A stretch of 5,026 nucleotides of DNA from SHNJ01 sp964458615 (GTDB lineage: Bacteria; Pseudomonadota; Alphaproteobacteria; SHNJ01), in NCBI GenBank assembly GCA_964458615.1, contig CAYWJR010000082.1, positions 1 through 5,026 of the forward strand. The letters are read 5' to 3'. The position numbers were made by a program, and so were the translations under genes. The notes under the pieces were generated by a model, which saw only the letters and a list, made by a program, of their open reading frames with translations, did no database searches and had not been told where the DNA came from. This document shows, piece by piece, positions 1 to 5,026 of this stretch; the first letter of the stretch is position 1, and every line of letters starts with the position of its first letter.

Positions 1-590
1 TGTGTCATGGATTGCGCCAAACGCAACAACCCGGCGACATCGTTCAAATCGATGCCGAATTTATTTTCTTTTTTTCCGGTGGTGATTTTTTTATGCGTTT
101 TGGCGTCGACATCGGGATTCACGCGCAACACAGCGCGCGTTTTGATGTTCAATTTTTTTGCGGCGTCTTGAATCATCCGCAATTCGGATTCCGATTCGAC
201 ATTGAATTGCATTACCCCAGCCGATAGGGCGAAATCGATTTCGACGCGGGTTTTGGCGACACCGGGAAACGCGATTTTATTCGCTGGAATGCCTGCCTCT
301 ATTGCGCGCTGCATTTCGCCCATCGACACAACATCCGCGCCCGCGCCCATTTCGCCGAACAACCGCACCACATGAATATTCGGCAGCGCCTTTAAGGCAT
401 AACAAATCGTCACATCAAGCCCGCCGAACGCATCCGCCAATTCGCGATACCGCGATACCAACGCGGATTTGGAATAAATATAACATGGCGTTCCTGCAAC
501 GCCGTGCATCGCGGCGACGGAAACGTTTTCGGCGCGCAACACGCCGTCTTTATAAGAAAAATCGCGATGCAGTGGAAAAGCAGAAGTCAT
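1..590 (-). CDS. lysA: Diaminopimelate decarboxylase, N-terminal part (3' end lies beyond the left window edge)
   Basis: This enzyme removes CO2 from meso-diaminopimelate to give L-lysine, using pyridoxal phosphate, in the cytoplasm. The visible 196 codons cover the start of the alanine-racemase-like barrel of fold-type III decarboxylases. The motif CYALKALPN (residues 63-71) carries the expected PLP-binding lysine, K67. FPGVAKT (108-114) matches the family's F-S-G-V-G-K-T segment. RVNPDVDAKTH (156-166) followed by TGKKENKFGI (171-180) is strongly characteristic of LysA. The glycine-rich phosphate site and the C-terminal catalytic residues would be left of the window and cannot be checked. 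The ATG at 588-590 is preceded by GAAAGAA six bases upstream, inside the end of the small lipoprotein gene, so this is the third gene of the argH operon. No frameshift is seen in the visible part. Recognition rests on motifs and is very secure. Confidence 0.97.
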   Translation of the reverse strand, partial: MTSAFPLHRDFSYKDGVLRAENVSVAAMHGVAGTPCYIYSKSALVSRYRELADAFGGLDVTICYALKALPNIHVVRLFGEMGAGADVVSMGEMQRAIEAGIPANKIAFPGVAKTRVEIDFALSAGVMQFNVESESELRMIQDAAKKLNIKTRAVLRVNPDVDAKTHKKITTGKKENKFGIDLNDVAGLLRLAQSMT

Positions 591-593
591 AAT

Positions 594-737
594 TTATTCT
601 TTCGGATATTTTGCGGGGTAATTTTGGTTGCCGCCCGGCGGCGCTTCCAATGGGCCGCGTTTGCCGCACGCCGAAACCATAACGCACAGGCACAAAGCCG
701 CGGCCATTATTAAAAATTTCACAGATCGTTTTTGCAT
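594..737 (-). CDS. lptM: Small LptM-type outer-membrane lipoprotein (47 aa)
   Basis: The 47-residue product has a basic N-terminus (MQKRSVK), a hydrophobic segment (about residues 8-22) and a lipobox V-S-A-C with the lipidated cysteine at C24. The mature part starts CGKRGPLEAPPGG. The C-G-x-x-G-P-L-x-x-P pattern right after the lipid anchor typifies the tiny LptM/YifL lipoproteins, which are known from E. coli to help the LptD-LptE LPS translocon form its correct disulfides. Many homologues are annotated only as 'lipoprotein'. The gene lies between argH and lysA, as in many proteobacteria, and is probably co-transcribed with them. Two in-frame ATGs exist. The one at 735-737 was chosen because AAGGA (746-750) is 8 bases from it but only 2 bases from the ATG at 741-743. 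After the lipid anchor only about 23 residues remain, so function rests on that short motif and on context. The lipoprotein call is near certain; the LptM identity is likely. Confidence 0.9.
   Translation of the reverse strand: MQKRSVKFLIMAAALCLCVMVSACGKRGPLEAPPGGNQNYPAKYPKE
597..603 (-). promoter_or_regulatory. Ribosome binding site of lysA inside lptM
   Basis: On the minus strand GAAAGAA lies 6 bases before the lysA ATG. It overlaps the last sense codons of the lipoprotein gene, whose stop codon (594-596) is 3 bases from the lysA start. This arrangement suggests that the two genes are translationally coupled, which is an inference from spacing. Confidence 0.7.
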
Positions 738-745
738 CGCCATTT

Positions 746-750
746 TCCTT
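746..750 (-). promoter_or_regulatory. Ribosome binding site of lptM overlapping the argH stop
   Basis: AAGGA on the minus strand shares two bases with the argH TAA stop (749-751). Its 8-base spacing selects the ATG at 735-737 over the upstream in-frame ATG at 741-743, which is only 2 bases away. The overlap suggests that ribosomes finishing argH re-initiate on lptM. Confidence 0.75.
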
Positions 751-2191
751 ATAAATATTTTTTACGCGCGGTTTGCGCCGCCGCGCGCACATTTTCCGGC
801 GCGGTTCCGCCGAAACTTTTGCGGCTGGCGACCGAAAAATCCAAATCCAGCGCATGCAAACTTTCCGCCGTCAATCGCGGTTCGACCGATTGCAAATCCG
901 CAACCGTCAATTGTTTCAAGGATATGTTTTTCTGTTCGGCGATTTTCACCAGCGCGCCGACAATATGATGCGCCTTGCGGAACGGCACGTTCAATTTTTG
1001 CACGATATAATCGGCCAAATCGGTCGCGGTCGCAAATCCGCCGTCGGCCGCCGCGCGCATCGCCGATGTATTCGCGGCCATCCCCTGCGCCATCGCCTGC
1101 ATCGCCGCAACGCATAATGCGGCATCGTCGAACGCCGCGAACAAAACCGGCTTGTCGTCTTGCAGATCCTTGTTATATGCCAACGGCAATCCCTTGGTCA
1201 GCATCAACATGGATTGCAGCGCGCCGGAAATCTTGCCCGCCTTGCCGCGCACCAATTCGGCGGCATCGGGATTGCGTTTTTGCGGCATGATCGACGAACC
1301 GCTGGTCATCGATTCGGGCAAAATCACGAAATTGAACCGGTCATTGCTCCAGATGATCAATTCTTCGGCGAAGCGCGACAAATGCACCGCCATCGCCGAC
1401 AAAGCGGATAAAAATTCCACCGCGAAATCGCGCGACCCCACCGCATCCAACGAATTGGCCATCGGCGCGTCGAATCCCAGATCGCGCGCGGTTTGCGCCC
1501 GGTCGATCGGAAACGAAGTTCCCGCCAGCGCGGCCGCGCCCAAAGGCGATTCGTTCAACCGCGCCCGGCAATCGCGCAACCGCGACCGGTCGCGGCCAAT
1601 CATTTCCACATAAGCCAGCAAATGATGCCCGAACGTAACCGGTTGCGCCGATTGAAAATGGGTGTAACCGGGCATAATTGCGTCCGCATATTGTTCGGAT
1701 TTTGCGATCAAGGCCGATTGCAATTCCCGCAATGCAAGGTCCATATAATCGATCGCGTCGCGCACGAACAAACGGAAATCCGTGACCGCTTGATCGTTGC
1801 GCGACCGGGCGGTATGCAACCGCCCTGCCGCATCGCCGATCAATTCCGCAAGACGCGCTTCGATGTTCATATGAATATCTTCGAATTCGCGGCGGAACGG
1901 AAACTGCCCGGATTCTATTTCCGTTAAAATGTTATCCAAACCGGTTGCAATATTTTTGCCATCTTCCGCCGTTATAATTCCCGACGATACCAACATGCGG
2001 CAATGCGCCTTTGATGCGGCGATGTCCTGGCGATATAAACGCTTGTCAAAATCGATGGATACGTTAATTTGTTCCATCGCGGCGGATGCAGACATCGAAA
2101 AACGCCCGCCCCACATGGTGTTGGTTTCAGAATTTTTGGCGGGGGATGAATTTTCCGCGCCGCTAACTTTTGATAAAGGTTTTTGTGTCAT
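749..2191 (-). CDS. argH: Argininosuccinate lyase
   Basis: ArgH splits argininosuccinate into arginine and fumarate, the last step of arginine synthesis, as a cytoplasmic homotetramer of the fumarase/aspartase superfamily. All diagnostic segments are present in the 480-residue product. MWGGRF (26-31) is at the front of the fold and HTARSRNDQ (126-134) follows. GYTHFQSAQP (175-184) contains the conserved catalytic-site histidine, H178. The superfamily signature GSSIMPQKRNP (298-308) carries the flexible-loop serine, and FGGTAPENVR (460-469) is near the C-terminus. The family is usually about 460 residues; the excess here is a polar, low-complexity N-terminal tail of 25 residues, which related bacteria often have. 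The ATG at 2189-2191 has only a weak GGGG three bases upstream. The ATG at 2114-2116 (Met26, before WGGRF) is a fallback start that also lacks a clear ribosome site. The gene heads the argH-lptM-lysA operon. It is intact and expected to be functional. Confidence 0.98.
   Translation of the reverse strand: MTQKPLSKVSGAENSSPAKNSETNTMWGGRFSMSASAAMEQINVSIDFDKRLYRQDIAASKAHCRMLVSSGIITAEDGKNIATGLDNILTEIESGQFPFRREFEDIHMNIEARLAELIGDAAGRLHTARSRNDQAVTDFRLFVRDAIDYMDLALRELQSALIAKSEQYADAIMPGYTHFQSAQPVTFGHHLLAYVEMIGRDRSRLRDCRARLNESPLGAAALAGTSFPIDRAQTARDLGFDAPMANSLDAVGSRDFAVEFLSALSAMAVHLSRFAEELIIWSNDRFNFVILPESMTSGSSIMPQKRNPDAAELVRGKAGKISGALQSMLMLTKGLPLAYNKDLQDDKPVLFAAFDDAALCVAAMQAMAQGMAANTSAMRAAADGGFATATDLADYIVQKLNVPFRKAHHIVGALVKIAEQKNISLKQLTVADLQSVEPRLTAESLHALDLDFSVASRKSFGGTAPENVRAAAQTARKKYL
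2175..2179 (+). promoter_or_regulatory. Ribosome binding site of tlpA, within the argH 5' end
   Basis: AAAGG lies 10 bases before the ATG at 2190, a workable spacing. It is 22 bases from the alternative in-frame ATG at 2202, so it favours the upstream start. The site falls within the argH N-terminal tail on the opposite strand. Confidence 0.5.
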
Positions 2192-2192
2192 G
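2189..2192. other. Shared CATG carrying both divergent start codons (argH and tlpA)
   Basis: The palindrome CATG contains the preferred argH ATG on the minus strand (2189-2191) and the tlpA ATG on the plus strand (2190-2192). With these starts there is no intergenic space, so each promoter must lie inside the coding sequence of the other gene and the 5' ends of any two transcripts would be antisense to each other. If argH instead starts at Met26 (2116), a 73-base gap would exist. I found no convincing -35/-10 pair in either direction. Confidence 0.65.
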
Positions 2193-2786
2193 ATCCCCGT
2201 TATGCCGAAATTTTTAAAAACCGCCTGCTCGATCCTGATGCTGGCCGCCGCGATTGTCGTATTGTCGGCCGCATCCCCCGCCATCGCCGATAATAAAACC
2301 GGAATACCCGGATTGTTGTTGCAAGACCCACCGCAAAAGCCAGCTGCCATTGTATTCTATGATACGGGTGGAAAGCAATTCAGCTTGCGCGATTTTCGCG
2401 GCAAATTATTGCTGGTGAATCTTTGGGCAACGTGGTGCGTTCCTTGTGTAAAGGAAATGCCGTCTTTATCCCGGCTTCAGGCGGCGATGCAACCCATGGG
2501 ATTAGAGGTTTTGGCGATAAACCAAGACCGCAACAACGATTTGGTGCCGTCTTTTTACGATAAATTGAAAATAGCGAATTTGAAACTATACACCGATTCG
2601 ACCAACGTGGCCGCCAAGGTGTGGAACGTGCCCGGTTTGCCCGCCAGTTTCATTATCGATGAATCGGGCAAGGAAATCGCCCGTTTATACGGATCGGCCG
2701 AATGGGACAGCCCCCAAATGATGGCGTTTTTGCAAAACCATCTGCCCACCACGATTACGGTTCCGCACACCGATTCTGGAATGTAA
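2190..2786 (+). CDS. tlpA: TlpA/ResA-family exported thioredoxin-like thiol-disulfide reductase
   Basis: The 198-residue product is an exported thioredoxin-fold protein. Residues 1-33 look like a signal peptide or N-terminal anchor: a lysine pair (K7, K10), a hydrophobic core (about 12-28) and a possible SPAIA-D cleavage site after A33. The strand KLLLVNLWATW leads into the redox site W-C-V-P-C (C83, C86), followed by KEMP, as in TlpA and ResA. The conserved cis-proline loop is VPGLPASFII (147-156, P151), and DESGKEIAR follows as in the family. Such proteins keep cysteines of periplasmic clients reduced, notably in cytochrome c or cytochrome oxidase assembly; the client here cannot be told from this window. 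The start at 2190 was preferred over Met5 (2202) because of AAAGG at 2175-2179. The gene diverges from argH, a neighbourhood I recall from other alphaproteobacteria, and converges on the TPR-like gene with 3 bases between the stops. The family is secure; the exact subgroup is less so. Confidence 0.93.
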   Translation: MIPVMPKFLKTACSILMLAAAIVVLSAASPAIADNKTGIPGLLLQDPPQKPAAIVFYDTGGKQFSLRDFRGKLLLVNLWATWCVPCVKEMPSLSRLQAAMQPMGLEVLAINQDRNNDLVPSFYDKLKIANLKLYTDSTNVAAKVWNVPGLPASFIIDESGKEIARLYGSAEWDSPQMMAFLQNHLPTTITVPHTDSGM

Positions 2787-2789
2787 AAT

Positions 2790-3584
2790 TTACCTGCGGC
2801 GTTGGCGTGAATCGGGCTGGTTAACGCTGGGTGGGATTTCATATGATCTTGGCAACAAACCGCGTTTGTCCAATTTAATTCGGCCTTGTTGCAATTCCGC
2901 GCGATCTGCCCCGGCCGCATGGCGGCGCACGGAATATTGTTCGATTTGGGCGATTTCGCCGTTGGCGTAATAACGATCGACCAGGCGTTTATATTCAACG
3001 CCGCCGAAATCGTTTGCCGCGATCCGGCACAATGCCAACATAACATTGTGATCGAAACGCCTGTTTGCGACGGGGTATAAAAAATCGAATGCGGCCTGTA
3101 AATTGCCGTTCATGCGCAATATATCCGCATATAACGCGGCAGCGCGCATATCATGCGGATTGCAAGAAACCGCTTTTGCGGCGCAATCTTCGGCTACCAA
3201 ATTGCCGAATTGACGTCTTTGCCCACGGCCACGCCGCAATTCAACTTTTGCCAAACCGCGCCATAAAACCGAATTTTTAGGGGTTGTTTGCAAACCGGCT
3301 TTGAATATATCCGCCGCCAAATTCAAATCGCCCTTGGCAATATGCGATTCGGCGATCATGGCGATCGACAATCCATATTCGAATGCGACTTTGGAAAATG
3401 GATTCGAACCCGAATTGCACCTACGGACATATTCCGCCGCCAATTCGGCGGATGCGGCGGGACCCAATTTTTGGCGATAATATTTTATCTGCGTTGCCGC
3501 ACGAAAATCCGGCAACCGGAAAATCGCCGTTCTGGTTTGATTGTCATGATTGAGCGCGGTGCGTCTTGTTCGATTTGATTTCAT
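2790..3584 (-). CDS. TPR-like helical-repeat protein of unknown function
   Basis: I do not recognise this 264-residue protein. Its centre reads as antiparallel helical pairs of the tetratricopeptide type. The best unit is residues 70-104, with the pattern A-x-x-x-x-x-K-G-D-L-x-x-A-A-x-x-F-K-x-G-L-x-x-x-P. A second, irregular unit (104-145) has a basic insert, RRGRGQRR (117-124), and ends AAKAVSCNP. A third (about 146-180) contains YADILRMNGNLQAA. Such repeats usually form scaffolds for binding other proteins. The N-terminus (about 1-23) and C-terminus (QRRR) are basic and polar; there is no signal peptide or membrane segment, so a cytoplasmic place is inferred. The ATG at 3582-3584 has no visible ribosome site but follows a TATAAT hexamer by 9 bases, which suggests a leaderless or near-leaderless message. 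The gene follows the LRR gene by 27 bases on the same strand, and its stop is 3 bases from that of tlpA. That it is a gene is likely; its role is unknown. Confidence 0.72.
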   Translation of the reverse strand: MKSNRTRRTALNHDNQTRTAIFRLPDFRAATQIKYYRQKLGPAASAELAAEYVRRCNSGSNPFSKVAFEYGLSIAMIAESHIAKGDLNLAADIFKAGLQTTPKNSVLWRGLAKVELRRGRGQRRQFGNLVAEDCAAKAVSCNPHDMRAAALYADILRMNGNLQAAFDFLYPVANRRFDHNVMLALCRIAANDFGGVEYKRLVDRYYANGEIAQIEQYSVRRHAAGADRAELQQGRIKLDKRGLLPRSYEIPPSVNQPDSRQRRR

Positions 3585-3593
3585 ATGCTGTGG

Positions 3594-3623
3594 ATTATAA
3601 CTATAAAAATCTTACCGTGTCCG
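3594..3623 (-). promoter_or_regulatory. Candidate promoter for a leaderless TPR-like gene message
   Basis: On the minus strand CGGACA (3618-3623, four of six bases matching TTGACA) is followed after 18 bases by a perfect TATAAT (3594-3599). Nine bases separate that hexamer from the ATG at 3584, so transcription would begin almost at the start codon, which fits the absence of a ribosome binding site. The -35 part lies in the last codons of the LRR gene. AT-rich gaps can contain TATAAT by chance, so this is only a candidate. Confidence 0.4.
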
Positions 3624-5026
3624 CATCAATTTAATGCCGAATTTATGTAAATCGGCAATACCAGTCGGCAGGCCATGATTAACGGCCAAACAACTGAATG
3701 TTACAGTCGGCTGGTGATAATATTCCATACCGGACGCGTTCACCGATGGTTCAATTTTGACCAATTGCAGCCTCGCTGATGGATTCAAACCATCGCCCAT
3801 CCATGTATACAAACCATCGGATCCATTTCCAGGTGCAGATATTTGAGCCGCCAGGTTTTCCGCTGGCTTGGCGCCGGCTTCATCCGCAACGCCGATTCCT
3901 ATCATGCCTGTTTTTAAATTGTAATCGAATCCAGGTTCCGCCGGCACAAATTGCGAATACCGTTGGCTTCCTGCTGGCGCGTATCCAGTTACAACAAATT
4001 GCACGGGCGATGAATTATCCAAATTTCTGTTTACAGGCGGCAAAGGTGGGGGCGTTTGCGGCAACGGCGGCGGATTGGTTCCAACGCCGTTCGGATTGGA
4101 TGGAAAAGTTTGGGTATAAACACCGGTGGGCGCATTTTCAACGAATACAAATTGAAAACCGTGATCCGGCGATTTCGGCAATAACGAATTGGCGGGATTT
4201 TCCGACGGTTTCTTTTCGGATTCTTGATTCACGGGCGCTTTTTTCGCTGTCCGCACTCTTTTTGGTTTCAAGGTAATTTCCGGCGGATTTCTTTCAGCAG
4301 TTAATAACTGCGTCTGGTTCTCGCCTGGCTTGGATTTCAATTCAAATTTTTCCGCCAAATATCCAACACCTTCGTCGTCAAGGCCGCAATGATAAATCCC
4401 GACCGATTGCAATGTCGGGCTTTGCGCGATGTGCCATGCGCCCGCATTGCCGATTTTTGATGTATGAATTTCAATATAACGCAATGCCGGAAAACCGGTA
4501 ACATGCGCCGCGCCCGCAGCGCCTACACCCTCGCCTTCGATGTGCAAGGAATTCAATTGCGCGCTGTACGATAAATTTTTCATGCCTAAATCGCCAATCG
4601 ATCCCGGAAGACGCATATGGGTGATGGTTTTGGATTTCGATAAACGCAACGCATCAATATCGTCCATCGGATTTTCCGGCGCATCCAGCAAACGCAATTC
4701 CGGCATACGAGAAACAGCCAGAACGCCATGGCTTTTCAATTGGGTTTTTTTCGCGGTTAATTCCTGAACTGTTTTCAACCGCGCGATTTGCTTGCCGCCC
4801 TTGACCCCGATTTTATTATCGCTAACATCGATACGGCGCAAATCTGGAATCTCAATCAGCAAATAATCGACAACGGCCTGGGCATTTTTTTGGGTAATCC
4901 CGACCTCGCGCAAGTCTAAAACAGCCTGGGCTGGATCAATTGCGATGCGGTATCTTGCAACCCGTGCAAGGATATTGGTTTTAACGTCGCCTAGATCGTC
5001 AAAAGTCTCCACCGGCGCGGATGCTT
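3612..5026 (-). CDS. Leucine-rich-repeat protein with polyproline segment, 5' partial
   Basis: I recognise the repeats but not the protein. Numbering runs from a GTG codon at 5010-5012 and totals 466 residues. Residues 57-223 are seven leucine-rich repeats, and residues 28-56 resemble a degenerate capping repeat. A lysine- and glutamate-rich linker (about 224-282) follows. Residues 286-355 hold two similar motifs, each with QFV then AP-x-G, on either side of PPPLPQTPPPLPP (314-326). A C-terminal region (about 356-466) matches nothing I know. The repeats should form a curved protein-binding surface. The reading frame stays open through the window edge (codons A-S-A-P precede the GTG) and no ribosome site precedes the GTG, so the real N-terminus, and any signal peptide, is probably outside the window. 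The gene is less GC-rich than argH. It precedes the TPR-like gene by 27 bases on the same strand, which suggests a linked function. The LRR call is firm; location, partner and role are unknown. Confidence 0.83.
   Translation of the reverse strand, partial: ASAPVETFDDLGDVKTNILARVARYRIAIDPAQAVLDLREVGITQKNAQAVVDYLLIEIPDLRRIDVSDNKIGVKGGKQIARLKTVQELTAKKTQLKSHGVLAVSRMPELRLLDAPENPMDDIDALRLSKSKTITHMRLPGSIGDLGMKNLSYSAQLNSLHIEGEGVGAAGAAHVTGFPALRYIEIHTSKIGNAGAWHIAQSPTLQSVGIYHCGLDDEGVGYLAEKFELKSKPGENQTQLLTAERNPPEITLKPKRVRTAKKAPVNQESEKKPSENPANSLLPKSPDHGFQFVFVENAPTGVYTQTFPSNPNGVGTNPPPLPQTPPPLPPVNRNLDNSSPVQFVVTGYAPAGSQRYSQFVPAEPGFDYNLKTGMIGIGVADEAGAKPAENLAAQISAPGNGSDGLYTWMGDGLNPSARLQLVKIEPSVNASGMEYYHQPTVTFSCLAVNHGLPTGIADLHKFGIKLMRTR
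3948..4157 (-). repeat. Two similar QFV...AP-x-G motifs flanking a polyproline segment
   Basis: Residues 286-303 (starting FQFVFVENAPTG) and 337-355 (starting VQFVVTGYAPAG) can be aligned without gaps over their first twelve positions. They share Q-F-V, then A-P-x-G, and both continue into an aromatic and Q/T/S-rich stretch ending in phenylalanine. Between them lies PPPLPQTPPPLPP (314-326; 4035-4073), itself a doubled PPPLP. The pair looks like an internal duplication within the linker region; it is short, so chance similarity remains possible. Confidence 0.55.
4344..4844 (-). repeat. Seven tandem 24-residue leucine-rich repeats (protein level)
   Basis: Residues 57-223 divide into units starting DLRRI, TVQEL, ELRLL, TITHM, QLNSL, ALRYI and TLQSV. 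Each is 24 residues, except the fourth with 23. The approximate consensus is x-L-x-x-L-x-I-x-x-x-x-I-G-x-x-G-A-x-x-I-A-x-x-P. The first, fifth, sixth and seventh units keep the I/V/L-G/D-x-x-G-A/G/V core best; the third and fourth are degenerate. The repeats are diverged at DNA level, so this is an old protein repeat and not a recent tandem duplication. The phase resembles the 24-residue GALA/ribonuclease-inhibitor-like class. Confidence 0.85.

Noticed and set aside
628..1290. Plus-strand open frame of 220 codons antisense to argH and lptM
   Set aside because: The product is arginine- and proline-rich with no domain, as expected for the antisense of a GC-rich gene. The minus-strand genes are unmistakable.
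2043..2070. TTGTCA with a TAATTT 16 bases later as a promoter for tlpA
   Set aside because: The -10 part matches the consensus poorly, and the site is 120 bases upstream within argH; not better than chance.
1929..2189. Possible N-terminal extension of TlpA by 87 codons to an upstream ATG
   Set aside because: This stretch is antisense to the conserved argH N-terminal domain and would bury the clear signal peptide that begins at 2190.
2192..2350. Possible upstream extension of ArgH by 53 codons
   Set aside because: It is antisense to the tlpA signal peptide, matches nothing in ArgH proteins, and would place the lyase fold unusually far from the N-terminus.
2783..2793. GTAAA-A-TTTAC inverted repeat between the tlpA and TPR-like gene stops, as a possible terminator
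   Set aside because: The arms are only 5 bp and AT-rich, with a one-base loop and no U-tract. It mainly reflects two TAA stops facing each other.
2555..3046. Minus-strand open frame of 163 codons across the tlpA 3' end and the TPR-like gene
   Set aside because: It overlaps both better-supported genes in other frames and shows no domain or repeat pattern.
3400..3411. GGATTCGAACCC, the usual reverse complement of a tRNA T-loop region
   Set aside because: The flanking bases do not form a T-stem beyond two pairs, and the stretch encodes NSGSNPF in the TPR-like gene.
3778..3794. Perfect 5-bp stem with a seven-base loop (minus strand GATGG-TTTGAAT-CCATC), resembling a tRNA T-arm
   Set aside because: No matching acceptor stem, anticodon arm or D-arm can be built around it. 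It lies in frame inside the LRR protein, encoding GDGLNPSA.

Overview
The window looks like a tightly packed stretch of an alphaproteobacterial chromosome. It can be placed only to class. The evidence is gene order: argH, a very small LptM-type lipoprotein gene and lysA run leftward, and a TlpA-type thioredoxin gene diverges from argH. From memory, this arrangement recurs in alphaproteobacteria. Base composition is moderate, clearly GC-rich in argH and lower toward the right end. No tRNA, rRNA, insertion sequence, CRISPR array or convincing intrinsic terminator was found.

Layout, left to right. Positions 1-590 (minus) hold the N-terminal 196 codons of lysA, cut off by the left edge. Positions 594-737 (minus) hold a 47-residue lipoprotein gene. 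Positions 749-2191 (minus) hold argH. These three form an evident operon, argH-lptM-lysA, with gaps of 11 and 3 bases. Positions 2190-2786 (plus) hold a TlpA/ResA-like exported thioredoxin. Its start codon and the preferred argH start share the palindromic CATG at 2189-2192, so there is no conventional intergenic promoter region. Positions 2790-3584 (minus) hold a gene for a TPR-like helical-repeat protein, convergent with tlpA across 3 bases. Positions 3612-5026 (minus) hold a protein with seven 24-residue leucine-rich repeats, a charged linker, a polyproline segment bracketed by two similar short motifs, and an unrecognised C-terminal region. Its true N-terminus is probably beyond the right edge.

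How the genes work together. ArgH makes the last step of arginine synthesis. LysA makes the last step of lysine synthesis from the cell-wall precursor meso-diaminopimelate. The small lipoprotein between them resembles LptM, which assists maturation of the outer-membrane LPS translocon. TlpA is an extracytoplasmic thiol-disulfide reductase, commonly linked to cytochrome biogenesis. The right-hand third is different in character: two adjacent repeat-protein genes of unknown role, more AT-rich than argH. It is the part of the window most likely to hold something undescribed. No stretch over 300 bases lacks a gene; the largest gap is 27 bases (3585-3611).
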